DNA from: Halomonas halophila | Lineage (GTDB): Bacteria > Pseudomonadota > Gammaproteobacteria > Pseudomonadales > Halomonadaceae | Assembly: GCA_002433675.1 (NCBI GenBank) | Contig: DJIP01000263.1 | Coordinates: 1-10,657 of the forward strand | Reading direction: 5' to 3' | Length of the DNA: 10,657 bases | Part shown: one piece after another, positions 1 to 7,233 of the stretch | How the letters are laid out: every line of letters starts with the position of its first letter | How positions within the stretch are numbered: the stretch's first letter is position 1 | Made by a program: the position numbers and the translations under genes | The notes under the pieces: model-generated | The model's database searches: none | The model's input: only the letters and a program-made list of their open reading frames with translations | Told to the model about the DNA's origin: nothing

Positions 1-1122
1 GCGCTGGCGCTGGCACGGCCTCCTTTCGAGCCGTATCGTCAGCTAAGGGCCGCCCTGGCGCGCTATCGCAATATCGAACGTCTGGGTGGCTGGCCACTGC
101 TGCCGAGTCGCGAGATGCCGCTGCGTCCCGGCGATCAGGACACCGACGTCGCGCTGTTGCGCCAGCGCCTGGCGATGATCGGTGAACTGGAAGTGATGTC
201 CGCCGACACCGGCCATTACCCGCACGTGGAGCTCGAGGCTCCCGAAGCCGAGGTGTACGACAGCACCCTGGCTGAGGCGGTACGCCGTTTTCAGCGCCGC
301 CACCTGCTCTCCGACGACGGGGTGGTCGGGCCCAATACCCAGGCCGCCCTCAATCTCCCGGTGGGCTTTCGCATCGATCAGATCCGCGCCAACCTGGAAC
401 GTGCGCGCTGGCTGCTGCACGGTCTGCCGGAGTCTTTCGTGCTGGTCGATATCGCCGGGTATCGGCTCAGCTACTTCCGCCCCGACGGCGACGTCTGGCG
501 CTCACGTATCGTCGTCGGCCAACCTTACCGGCGCACGCCGACATTGCGTTCGGAGATTACCCACCTGACCCTCAACCCCACCTGGACGGTGCCGCCCACG
601 ATCTATCGTGAGGACATTCTGCCGCGGGTGAAGCGCGATCCGGGGTATCTGGCCAGCCGTGACATGGTGGCGTTGACCCCCTCGGGCAAGCGCGTGGATC
701 CCTATTCGGTCAACTGGTCGAGCCCCGGTGGGGTGATGCTGCGCCAGGGGGCCGGACCGCGCAACCCTCTGGGGCGGGTGGTGATCCGTTTTCCCAATGA
801 CCACCTGGTCTACCTGCACGACACCCCGTCGCGAGGTCTGTTCAATCGTGCCCAACGCGCACTGAGCTCTGGCTGTATCCGCGTGGAAGGGGTGGCGGAG
901 TTGGCCCAGCTGTTGTTCGACGACTCGGATACCTCGGCCAACGTCGGTCGCCTGATCAGCGACGGCAAGACCCGTAACGTGAGGCTGGATCGGCGCATAC
1001 CGGTGGTGCTCAACTACTGGACGGTACAACCCGAGACCGATGGCCACCTGGCCTTCCGTCCCGACATCTACGACCGGGACGAGGCGGTGGTATCGGCGCT
1101 GGATGCTCCCGTCATCCTGTAA
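1..1122 (+). CDS. L,D-transpeptidase, YcbB/LdtD-like (5' partial)
   Basis: This enzyme cross-links peptidoglycan through 3-3 (mDAP-mDAP) bonds in the periplasm. The reading frame is open from base 1, so the start and signal region lie outside the window and 373 residues are visible. The first part carries the YR-x-I-x-x-x-GGWP stretch typical of the YcbB family. A peptidoglycan-binding-1-like domain follows (about bases 118-360, including FQRRHLLSDDGVVGPNTQAA). The YkuD catalytic domain spans roughly bases 430-960 and holds the signature HDTPSRGLFN then SSGCIRV: the histidine is at 817-819 and the nucleophilic cysteine at 874-876. A tail of about 80 residues follows, ending at TAA 1120-1122. 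YcbB proteins are usually above 500 residues, so about a third is probably missing. An internal ATG at 115 is not the real start, because conserved family sequence precedes it. Family assignment is secure; the exact paralogue is not. Confidence 0.93.
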   Translation, partial: ALALARPPFEPYRQLRAALARYRNIERLGGWPLLPSREMPLRPGDQDTDVALLRQRLAMIGELEVMSADTGHYPHVELEAPEAEVYDSTLAEAVRRFQRRHLLSDDGVVGPNTQAALNLPVGFRIDQIRANLERARWLLHGLPESFVLVDIAGYRLSYFRPDGDVWRSRIVVGQPYRRTPTLRSEITHLTLNPTWTVPPTIYREDILPRVKRDPGYLASRDMVALTPSGKRVDPYSVNWSSPGGVMLRQGAGPRNPLGRVVIRFPNDHLVYLHDTPSRGLFNRAQRALSSGCIRVEGVAELAQLLFDDSDTSANVGRLISDGKTRNVRLDRRIPVVLNYWTVQPETDGHLAFRPDIYDRDEAVVSALDAPVIL

Positions 1123-1271
1123 ACGCCCTGGTGTGTCCGCGGCGCCGCGCTCGTGGGCGGCGTCGTCCTCCAGGGGCGCTCATCGTGACTCCGGCAACGA
1201 TGCCACTGGGGGGCTTTGCATTTGGCTCTGTCGGCGGGCCGGCCTGCTTTTCCTGTGATGCAACGAGGACG

Positions 1272-1694
1272 TCACTCGACACCTAGCATCACGCTGGACG
1301 CCTTGATGATGGCCTTGGCCGGGGCGCCCTGGCGCAGCCCGAGGCGTTCGACGCTCTCCCGAGTGATGATCGCGGTGATCTCTACACCACCGCCAACGTC
1401 CAGGATGACTTCCGAATTGACCGCACCTTCGACGATACGTTCGATGGTGCCGGCTAGCTGATTGCGGGCGGAGGTCGCGATATCGTCGCCGTTGGCCAGC
1501 ATCACGCTGGACGCCTTGAAGATGGCGATGGCAGGCTTGCCACGGTCGAGTTCGAGGCGGTCGCAGCTGCCCAGGGTAATGATGGCGGTAATCGCCTGTC
1601 CGCCTGGCAGGGTCAGGGTGACGTCGCCGTTCACCGCACCGCGGGAAATGGCGGTAATGCTTCCCTTGAGCTGATTGCGTGCGCTGAGTTGCAT
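1272..1694 (-). CDS. Tandem Mop/TOBE molybdate-binding protein (molbindin)
   Basis: This is a 140-residue protein made only of two Mop (TOBE) domains, the architecture of molbindins. These bind molybdate or tungstate in the cytoplasm, probably for storage or homeostasis. Each domain begins SARNQL-x-G-x-I, continues GAVN-x-x-V-x-L, GG-x-x-ITAIIT, and ends KASSVML; the repeat period is 71 residues. The chosen start is the ATG at 1694, directly before the first repeat (MQLSARNQLKG) and 8 nt after an AGGG Shine-Dalgarno. The frame stays open 24 codons further upstream, but that extension has no family resemblance. There is no DNA-binding domain, so this is not ModE, and no ATPase domain, so it is not ModC. 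No modABC genes are visible. The only molybdoenzyme in the window is the IorAB-like pair further right on the same strand. Function is inferred from family. Confidence 0.92.
   Translation of the reverse strand: MQLSARNQLKGSITAISRGAVNGDVTLTLPGGQAITAIITLGSCDRLELDRGKPAIAIFKASSVMLANGDDIATSARNQLAGTIERIVEGAVNSEVILDVGGGVEITAIITRESVERLGLRQGAPAKAIIKASSVMLGVE
1285..1519. repeat. 213-bp period internal duplication in the molbindin gene
   Basis: A 22-bp stretch at 1285-1306 recurs exactly at 1498-1519, an offset of 213 bp (71 codons). A second matching block, agctgattgcg, sits at 1456-1466 and 1669-1679 with the same offset. These blocks encode the ends (KASSVML) and starts (RNQL) of the two Mop domains. 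The gene therefore arose by in-frame duplication, or parts of the two halves are still being homogenised. Confidence 0.9.
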
Positions 1695-1728
1695 GATCTT
1701 GACCCTGTCGTGTGAGCGAGGCTGGCAC

Positions 1729-1755
1729 ATTAGATGCCCGCTGGATGTGACGCAA
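1729..1755 (-). promoter_or_regulatory. Candidate promoter of the molbindin gene
   Basis: On the minus strand, TTGCGT (1755-1750) is followed after 15 nt by TCTAAT (1734-1729). The -10 matches the sigma70 consensus at 5 of 6 positions; the -35 and its spacing are poor. The start codon is 34 nt downstream, leaving a short leader. No ModE-type palindrome was recognised between 1695 and 1983, so molybdate control is not evident. Confidence 0.3.
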
Positions 1756-1983
1756 GGTCCTGCCAACGAAGCCGCACACTCCCGACGACCGTCACCGAGG
1801 GTTCGCGTTAGAGGTGGCGTCGCTGTGGACAGTCAGGCAGCCAGCGAGGCTAGTCGACAGCGACAAGACAAGCTGGAAGGCTCTGTTCTCCGACCATCCT
1901 GGGGGCAAGATGCTTTCATGGTGTACAACGATGGAAGGCTGGCGCACTATTTGCCTGCGAATCAATAACAATGAGGCGAAGTC

Positions 1984-3042
1984 ATGCAACGATGGATGGC
2001 AGTGGCGGCACTGGGAATGGTCAGTACCGGTGTCTGGGCGCAGGATGACGACAAGCTGTTTCTGTTCAACTGGACCGAGTACATGGACCCGGCGCTGGTC
2101 GAGGCCTTCGAGCAGGAGTTCGAGGTAGAGGTGGTACAGAACTACTTCACCTCAAACGCCGAGATGTTCTCCAAGCTGGCCGCCGGCGGTGACGCTCAGT
2201 ACGACGTGGTGGTGCCTACCGACTACTACGTCACCCGGCTGATCGACGCTGGCCTGGTGAGGGAGCTCGACGACCCGCGCATCCAGCAGGGGCGAGGGGA
2301 CCTGATGGCGGCATTCCGCCAGCCGCCCTATGACCCCGAGGAGCGCTACAGCGTGCCCTATCTGTGGGGCGTCACCGGCATCGTCTACGACACCAACACC
2401 TTCGCCGAGCTGCCGCACTCCTGGAGCGTGCTGTTCGACCCCGAGATCAATCCCGACCAGCCCTTTGCGCTGCTGGGTGGTGATCCCCAGGTGTCACTCG
2501 GTATGGCCTGCGCCTATCAGGGCGCGGGGTTCGACTGCGTCGGTCAGGAGGCCTGGATCAACGCCGCCAAGCTGGTCAGCCAGACCCTTGAGCGGGGCAA
2601 CTTCACCGGCTTCGTCGACAGTACCGCAGCGGTGGAGCAGGTCGCACGAGGCGTCAGCGCTGTCGCGGTGACCTACAGCGGCGACGTGGACTACCGCAAG
2701 GCCGATTCTCCCGAGATCTATGGTGATCTGGCTTTCTTCGCCCCGGAGGAGGGCGCCCAGCTCGGCATGGACACCTTCGTGGTGCCGGCGAGAGCCCCTC
2801 ATCCGCAGCTGGCCCAGGACTTCATCAGCTTTATGATGCGTCCGGAAAATGCCGCCAAGGCGGCGAATTATGCCTACTACAGAACCCCCAACGAGGCCGC
2901 CCTGCCGATGGTGGACGAGGCACTGCGCGAGGCCTCCAGGCTCGACCCCGAGACCAGCGGTCACCTGGTGACCACACCGCTGATCGAGGGGGAATCGCTG
3001 ACCATGCTGCAACAGCTATGGACCGAGGTGCGCTCACGTTGA
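1984..3042 (+). CDS. ABC transporter substrate-binding protein, PotD/PotF polyamine family
   Basis: This periplasmic binding protein delivers a small solute, by family a polyamine such as putrescine or spermidine, to an ABC importer. It has 352 residues, normal for PotD/PotF. A signal peptide covers residues 1-19, with predicted cleavage after VWA and before QDDD. The start ATG has GAGG 7 nt upstream. Family marks are FNWTEY (28-33), YDVVVPTDYYVTRL (73-86), a SGDV segment (232-235) and the RPENAAKAANYAYYRTPNEA tail. Compared with E. coli PotF as I recall it, the binding-site acids are kept (D234, D263), but two pocket aromatics differ (Y231 for Trp, G261 for Phe), so the ligand may not be a standard polyamine. 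C176 and C185 could form a disulfide. No permease or ATPase gene adjoins it: the downstream neighbour is a convergent exporter gene. It may serve a transporter encoded elsewhere. Confidence 0.9.
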   Translation: MQRWMAVAALGMVSTGVWAQDDDKLFLFNWTEYMDPALVEAFEQEFEVEVVQNYFTSNAEMFSKLAAGGDAQYDVVVPTDYYVTRLIDAGLVRELDDPRIQQGRGDLMAAFRQPPYDPEERYSVPYLWGVTGIVYDTNTFAELPHSWSVLFDPEINPDQPFALLGGDPQVSLGMACAYQGAGFDCVGQEAWINAAKLVSQTLERGNFTGFVDSTAAVEQVARGVSAVAVTYSGDVDYRKADSPEIYGDLAFFAPEEGAQLGMDTFVVPARAPHPQLAQDFISFMMRPENAAKAANYAYYRTPNEAALPMVDEALREASRLDPETSGHLVTTPLIEGESLTMLQQLWTEVRSR

Positions 3043-3229
3043 CGCGCGCCAGGGTGTTGTTTGAAAAGTGTCCGTACCCGTCCACCTTTCGGACGTGACC
3101 TTGAGGGCGTTGGTGCCTAGTGCGCCGCGCCCCTATGCTCACCTTGTGATCGCTTGACCTTGATACCCGTGGTGCCTCGAAGGGCATGAGGCGTGGGCCA
3201 CGAAACCGGCAAGGGGCTGTTCTTCCTGT

Positions 3230-3284
3230 ATCTCTCCGCCATTTCTCGGCTATTTCTCGGCTATTTCTCGGCTATCTCTCCGTG
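3230..3284. repeat. 11-bp tandem repeat, five units, over the lysE-family stop codon
   Basis: Three perfect copies of atttctcggct lie at 3241-3273, flanked by degenerate copies atctctccgcc (3230-3240) and atctctccgtg (3274-3284). The left part is intergenic. The right part includes the stop codon (3272-3274) and the last codons of the exporter gene. Because 11 is not a multiple of 3, copy-number change here would shift sequence around the stop. Confidence 0.9.
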
Positions 3285-3886
3285 AGGGCCAGCTTGGCAC
3301 CCAAGGCAATGAAGGTCCCGGCGAACAGCCGTCGAAAGGCGGTCATGATGCCGGGGCGTCCCGCGACGTGGCCCCTGATCCAGGCAGCTCCCAGCCCATA
3401 GGCTGAAAAGATCACCAGGGTCATCAGCATGAAGATGCCGCCAAGGCCCAGCATCTGTTCGAGTGCGCTCGCTCCCGACGCGGTGATGAACTGCGGCAGA
3501 AAGGCGAGAAAGAAGACCGACAGCTTGGGATTGAGGACGTTGATCAGGGCACCGATGACGCCGATCCTGACAAGCGAACCCGGACGGGCCGGCCGGCCAG
3601 GGAGGTCCAGGGCTCCACCCTGCTTCAGCAGGCTGAGGGCCATGTAGAGCAGATAGATGACGCCGAGTATCTTGAGCACGGAAAAGGCCAGGGCACTGGT
3701 ATGCAGGATGGCGGCGACGCCGGTGATGGCGGCAATCAGGGAAGGCACGATGCCAAGTGTGCAGCCAATCGACGCGGCCAGACTAGCCTTGGCACCACGC
3801 CCGAGTCCTGTCGCCAGGGTATAGATGACCCCGGTGCCGGGGGCAAGTACCACGATGAGACTGGTCAGCAGGAACTCTATCGACAT
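3272..3886 (-). CDS. LysE/RhtB-family amino-acid exporter
   Basis: This inner-membrane exporter of the LysE/RhtB family has 204 residues, the usual length (about 205). Family members export amino acids or related compounds using the proton gradient; the substrate cannot be read from the sequence. The N-terminal membrane segment carries the family's proline-glycine motif (VLAPGTGVIYT, residues 13-23). A short cytosolic loop (GLGRGAKASL) follows, then further hydrophobic segments around ASIGCTLGIVPSLIAAITG, FSVLKILGVIYLLYMALSLL, IGVIGALINVLNPKLSVFFL and GIFMLMTLVIFSAYGLGAAW. NPKLSVFFLAFLPQF is a strong family match. The ATG at 3886 has a GAGGAG site 7 nt upstream. The gene starts only 34 nt after the terminator T-run of the iorAB-like operon, and its stop codon lies inside an 11-bp tandem repeat. 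It converges with the binding-protein gene. Confidence 0.93.
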   Translation of the reverse strand: MSIEFLLTSLIVVLAPGTGVIYTLATGLGRGAKASLAASIGCTLGIVPSLIAAITGVAAILHTSALAFSVLKILGVIYLLYMALSLLKQGGALDLPGRPARPGSLVRIGVIGALINVLNPKLSVFFLAFLPQFITASGASALEQMLGLGGIFMLMTLVIFSAYGLGAAWIRGHVAGRPGIMTAFRRLFAGTFIALGAKLALTER

Positions 3887-3920
3887 TTTGATACTCCTCG
3901 ATCCGGTGAACGTTGGTGGT

Positions 3921-3962
3921 AAAAAAGCGGCCAGGCGACCCTTTCAGGGTAGCCTGGCCGCT
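3921..3962 (-). terminator. Intrinsic terminator of the iorAB-like operon
   Basis: A perfect 11-bp stem pairs agcggccaggc (3926-3936) with gcctggccgct (3952-3962). Inside it a second 5-bp stem, ACCCT/AGGGT (3938-3942, 3946-3950), closes on a TTC loop. On the minus strand the hairpin is followed by six T residues (3926-3921, complement of the A-run), the classic Rho-independent form. It begins about 48 nt after the stop of the large subunit gene. On the plus strand only a TTTT at 3966-3969 follows, so termination in that direction would be weak. Confidence 0.92.
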
Positions 3963-4009
3963 CGCTTTTGCCCGGACGTCATCGCCAAGGGTGCTCACCG
4001 TCGTGGACG

Positions 4010-6349
4010 TCAGCCCTTTAGCTGGTTGCCCACCGGCAGCTCTCGGATGCGCTTGCCGGTGGCCGCGAAGATGGCGTTGGTCAGGGCCGGCGCCACCGGG
4101 GGGAGCCCTGGCTCACCCACGCCACCCATCGGTGCATCGGGATTGTCGACCAGATGGACGCGCACCTCGCGCGGGGCGTTGGCCTGGCGCGGTAGCAGGT
4201 ACTGGTGGAAGTTGTCCTGCTCGATGCGCCCGCCGCTGGCGCTGATCTCGTTCAGCAGGCCGATGCCGATGCCCATCACCACCGAGCCCTCCATCTGGGC
4301 GCGGATGCGCTCGGGGTTGACCCTGGGGCCACAGTCGAAGGCAACGTCGGCCTGGTGGACGATGACGCTGCCCTGGTCGTCGACCTCCACGTCCAGCACG
4401 ATGGCGGTGTAGGAGCAGAAACTGTGATGCACCGCCAGGCCCTGGCCGCGGCCCGCGGGCAGCGACTTGCCCCAGTCGGCTTCCTCGGTCGCCCGCTCGA
4501 TGACGCCACGCAGGCGTCCGACATCGATGGTATAGCGCTCCGGGTCCTCGCCGTAGTTCCAGGTGGCGCCGACGGCCAGCGGGTCGATCTCGCGCGCCGG
4601 CCCCAGAAGTTCCAGCAGGTAGTCGCGATGATCACGCCCGGCGCTCGCGGCGAGTTCGGCAACGAAGCTCTGGATGGCAAAGGCGTGGGGCAGGTTGACC
4701 ACCGAGCGGAACCAGCCGATGCGCTTGTGTGCCGGGGCCTCGCCGTTTTCCAGCGATAGCGCGGGAATGTCGAAGGGCAGGGGCGTCAGGCCCATGCCGA
4801 GTTCGTAGGTCGCCTTGTATTTGGGGTCGTCCTGGAAGATCGACATGATGGTCGGCGCCAGGGTGCGATGACGCCAGCCCTGGACCTTGCCGTCGCTGCC
4901 GAGGCCGGCTTCCAGGCGGTCCACCGACAGCGCGTGGAAGTAGGTGTGGTGAAGGTCATCCTCGCGGGTCCACTGAAGCTGCACCGGGCGGCCGTCGAGG
5001 GCGCGACTCAAGTGCGCCGCCTCCACCACGAAGTCCGGCTTGGCCTTGCGTCCGAAGCCGCCGCCCAGCAGCGTCTGGTTGACCTTTACGTTAGTGCCGT
5101 CGATGCCGAGCTGCTCGGTGACCTGGTCGCGGGCGCTCTGCGGGTCCTGCACCGGCGCCCAGGTCTCGGCTTCGTCGGCGCTTACCCGGGCGATGGCCAC
5201 CGGTGGCTCCATGGTGGCGTGGGCCAGATGGGGCATGTAGTAGGTGGCGCTGTGACGAGACTCGGCGTCGGCAAGCGCCGCCTCGATATCGCCGCTGGCC
5301 CTGAGCACCTTGCCGGGGGAATCGGCTCGCTGCTCGAGCATCTTGCGGTAGCTTTCGGTGTCGTAGCCGGCGTTGGCGTCGAGCCCTTCGGTATTCCACT
5401 GGATCTTGAGCGCCTTGCGTCCTTCGATGGCGGCCCAGGTGTTGTCGGCGATTACCCCCACGCCGCCGAGCGGGTGGAAGGACGACGGCTGGGAGGTGCC
5501 TTCGAGCCTGACGGTCTTGATCACGCCGGGGATCTTGAGGGTCTCGCTGTCATCGACGCTGGCGACGCTTGCGCCCAGCACATCGGGACGGGCGATCACC
5601 GCGTAGGCCATGTCCGGCAGGCGAATATCGCCACCATAGATGGCCTTGCCGCTGACGATGTCTTCGCCATCTACCGCGGGGGCGCGCTCGAGGCTGGCGG
5701 TATCGCTTGCGTGGCTGGGCCCTAGGGACTTGCCGATCAGCCGCCATTCGCTTTCGGGCTTGAGTGTCAGCGAGTCCCGGGAAGGGATGTCGAGCTCCCT
5801 GGCTGCCGCCGCCAGCTCGCCGAAACCGAGTTCGCGCCCGGATGGCGTGTGAACGATGACGTGGACGCCGGCCTGGCATTCGTCCACAGGCACGTCCCAG
5901 CGCTGGGCGGCGGCCTGTTCCAGCATCCGGCGTGCCGAGGCAGCGGCCCGCCGCATGGGATCGAACCAGTGGCGCATGCTGCGCGAGCCGTCGGTGTCCT
6001 GATTGCCGTAGGTCTCGGAATCCCCTGGCGCCTGGGTAGCCTTGACCTTGCTCCAGTCGGCACCCAGCTCATCGGCGGCCACCATCACCAGGCTGGTACG
6101 GATGCCCTGGCCCATCTCTGCGCGATGGTTGGTCACGGTGACGCTGCCGTCCTCGTCGATCTGGATGAACACGTTGGGATTGTCGACCCAGCCGTAGGGC
6201 ATACCGGCGGCGCCGTACTGCTTGTCCTCTGCGGCGGCGGCCAGGTCCCAGCGGGCGGCCACCACCAGTGCGCTTCCGGCGGCCAGGCCCTGGAGGAAGC
6301 GTCTGCGGCTGACGTTGGCCAGCAGCAGCGTATCGACGGTGCGGTTCAT
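4010..6349 (-). CDS. Molybdenum hydroxylase large subunit, IorB-like, Tat-exported
   Basis: This is the molybdopterin-binding catalytic subunit of the xanthine dehydrogenase/aldehyde oxidase family, isoquinoline 1-oxidoreductase beta (IorB) type. Such enzymes hydroxylate N-heterocycles or oxidise aldehydes with water as oxygen donor. It has 779 residues. The N-terminus is a twin-arginine signal (SRRRFLQG, residues 14-21, then a hydrophobic stretch and AAA-AED near 40), so it should be periplasmic. In order: a MoCo region with MGQG (79-82), an a/b-hammerhead domain (about 222-330), a MoCo loop GGGFGRK (429-435), and the C-terminal GVGEPGLPP with the likely catalytic glutamate E746. The ATG at 6349 follows a GGAGGAG site and overlaps the small-subunit stop (ATGA), giving translational coupling. 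The frame extends in name to 6745, but that part only overlaps the small subunit gene. The substrate is unknown: IorB homologues are often annotated merely as xanthine dehydrogenase family. Confidence 0.94.
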   Translation of the reverse strand: MNRTVDTLLLANVSRRRFLQGLAAGSALVVAARWDLAAAAEDKQYGAAGMPYGWVDNPNVFIQIDEDGSVTVTNHRAEMGQGIRTSLVMVAADELGADWSKVKATQAPGDSETYGNQDTDGSRSMRHWFDPMRRAAASARRMLEQAAAQRWDVPVDECQAGVHVIVHTPSGRELGFGELAAAARELDIPSRDSLTLKPESEWRLIGKSLGPSHASDTASLERAPAVDGEDIVSGKAIYGGDIRLPDMAYAVIARPDVLGASVASVDDSETLKIPGVIKTVRLEGTSQPSSFHPLGGVGVIADNTWAAIEGRKALKIQWNTEGLDANAGYDTESYRKMLEQRADSPGKVLRASGDIEAALADAESRHSATYYMPHLAHATMEPPVAIARVSADEAETWAPVQDPQSARDQVTEQLGIDGTNVKVNQTLLGGGFGRKAKPDFVVEAAHLSRALDGRPVQLQWTREDDLHHTYFHALSVDRLEAGLGSDGKVQGWRHRTLAPTIMSIFQDDPKYKATYELGMGLTPLPFDIPALSLENGEAPAHKRIGWFRSVVNLPHAFAIQSFVAELAASAGRDHRDYLLELLGPAREIDPLAVGATWNYGEDPERYTIDVGRLRGVIERATEEADWGKSLPAGRGQGLAVHHSFCSYTAIVLDVEVDDQGSVIVHQADVAFDCGPRVNPERIRAQMEGSVVMGIGIGLLNEISASGGRIEQDNFHQYLLPRQANAPREVRVHLVDNPDAPMGGVGEPGLPPVAPALTNAIFAATGKRIRELPVGNQLKG

Positions 6350-6810
6350 GCCTGCTCCTCCTGTCCGGCTGCGCGATGGATCGCGGTGCGGATCCGGTTG
6401 TAGGTGCCGCAGCGGCAGATATTGCCCCCCATGGCGCTGGCGATGTCGTCGTCGCTGGGGTTGGCGTTGTCCTTGAGGAAGGCGGTCGCGCTCATGATCT
6501 GGCCGGCCTGGCAGTAGCCGCACTGGGCCACGCCGACATCCAGCCAGGCCTCCTGCACCTTGCTGCCCACGGCGTCGGTGGCCATGGCCTCGATGGTGGT
6601 CACGTGCTTGCCCGCGGCAGCCGCCACCGGCGTGACACAGGAGCGTACGGCGGCGCCGTCCAGGTGAACGGTGCAGGCGCCACATAGCCCCATGCCACAG
6701 CCAAACTTGGTGCCGGTCAGATTCACCACATCGCGCAGCGCCCACAGCAGTGGCATCTGCTCGGGCACGTCCAGTTCATGCTGTTGGTCGTTGATCGTCA
6801 GGCTTATCAC
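6346..6810 (-). CDS. Molybdenum hydroxylase 2Fe-2S subunit, IorA-like
   Basis: This 154-residue electron-transfer subunit carries two [2Fe-2S] clusters that pass electrons from the molybdenum site. The N-terminal plant-ferredoxin-type cluster uses C38, C43, C46 and C58 (motif [10 protein letters not shown], then RSC). The second, helical-domain cluster uses C97, C100, C132 and C134 (QCGYCQAGQ and NICRCGTY). Length matches IorA and CoxS-type subunits. The start is GTG at 6810, supported by a near-perfect AGGAGGTG Shine-Dalgarno. There is no signal peptide, so export probably occurs in complex with the Tat-bearing large subunit (inference). The stop overlaps the next start by 4 nt. No FAD subunit, cytochrome c or XdhC-type maturation gene is present in the window, so the electron acceptor is not evident. 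Confidence 0.95.
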   Translation of the reverse strand: MISLTINDQQHELDVPEQMPLLWALRDVVNLTGTKFGCGMGLCGACTVHLDGAAVRSCVTPVAAAAGKHVTTIEAMATDAVGSKVQEAWLDVGVAQCGYCQAGQIMSATAFLKDNANPSDDDIASAMGGNICRCGTYNRIRTAIHRAAGQEEQA

Positions 6811-7198
6811 CGTTCACCTCCTGGTGTTTGTTGTTGTCGCTGCGCTTTCTTGTTGGCGCTGCGCTCTTTAACGTCGATGCGCTGGTCGTTGTCGCCATTC
6901 TTGCCATTGCCTTGGCGTGTCACGGTCGAGGCTTTGCCCCTGCAGCTGAGCATAGGCAATTTACCTGCAACTTATTGTTCCACTTTGGGCAGAAGTGGGC
7001 GCCCTTGGCTCAGCGTACTTAGGTGTGTGGGGCCCGTCGCTCAGCCACGGCTCTGCCGATCGGAAACGGCAGCGGAGAGAGGGGGCCAAGGTAATGCGCA
7101 AGCGCAAGGTCGGTGAAAATGCGACCCGTGGAAAATCGACTGGAGGGGAACAAGAGACAGGAGGGAAGAAGAGACAGGAGGGAAGAAGGCACAGGGGA
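6811..7198. other. Gene-free region upstream of the iorAB-like operon
   Basis: No convincing gene lies in this stretch, which should hold the promoter of the minus-strand molybdenum hydroxylase operon. It contains a 14-bp near-repeat (gttgtcgctgcgct at 6833-6846, gttggcgctgcgct at 6852-6865, period 19), an AT-richer island at about 6955-6980, and a 6-bp inverted repeat CTGCCG/CGGCAG (7053-7058, 7067-7072). I found no -35/-10 pair good enough to call. The right end is a purine-rich tandem repeat listed separately. Confidence 0.6.
7152..7198. repeat. 17-bp purine-rich tandem repeat
   Basis: The unit aagagacaggagggaag occurs exactly at 7152-7168 and 7169-7185. A degraded third copy (aaggcacagggga) follows to 7198. 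It abuts the terminator hairpin at 7199. On the minus strand it reads as a C/T-rich, G-poor tract directly after that hairpin. Confidence 0.85.
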
Positions 7199-7224
7199 CA
7201 CGCCACCCGAGAACGGGTGGCGTG
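7199..7224 (-). terminator. Terminator hairpin after the ialB-family gene
   Basis: A perfect 11-bp inverted repeat (cacgccacccg at 7199-7209, cgggtggcgtg at 7214-7224) closes on an AGAA loop (TTCT on the minus strand). It begins 9 nt after the stop codon of the IalB-family gene. The tract that follows on the minus strand is pyrimidine-rich rather than a clean T-run, so intrinsic termination may be helped by Rho or be incomplete. Confidence 0.75.
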
Positions 7225-7233
7225 AAGGATCGA

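Noticed and set aside
1180..1779. 199-residue minus-strand open frame over the molbindin gene
   Set aside because: It is Arg/His-rich shadow sequence in another frame; the Mop-domain frame is clearly the real one.
3079..3095. Hairpin CGTCC/GGACG as terminator of the binding-protein gene
   Set aside because: The stem is only 5 bp and no T-run follows. No convincing terminator was found between 3043 and 3229.
3230..3284. Short tandem units as a CRISPR array
   Set aside because: The 11-bp units are directly adjacent with no spacers and there are no cas genes.
4868..5725. 285-residue plus-strand open frame opposite the large subunit gene
   Set aside because: It is a shadow of the strongly supported minus-strand gene: low-complexity Gly/Val/His-rich composition and no recognisable domain.
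6350..6745. Upstream extension of the large molybdenum hydroxylase subunit to 911 residues
   Set aside because: The extra 132 residues are arginine- and glycine-rich out-of-frame sequence over the small-subunit gene. The true start at 6349 has a ribosome site and begins a Tat signal.
6995..7225. 76-residue plus-strand open frame in the gap before the ialB-family gene
   Set aside because: It is Arg/Lys/Gly-rich, lies over tandem repeats and a terminator, and has no family likeness.
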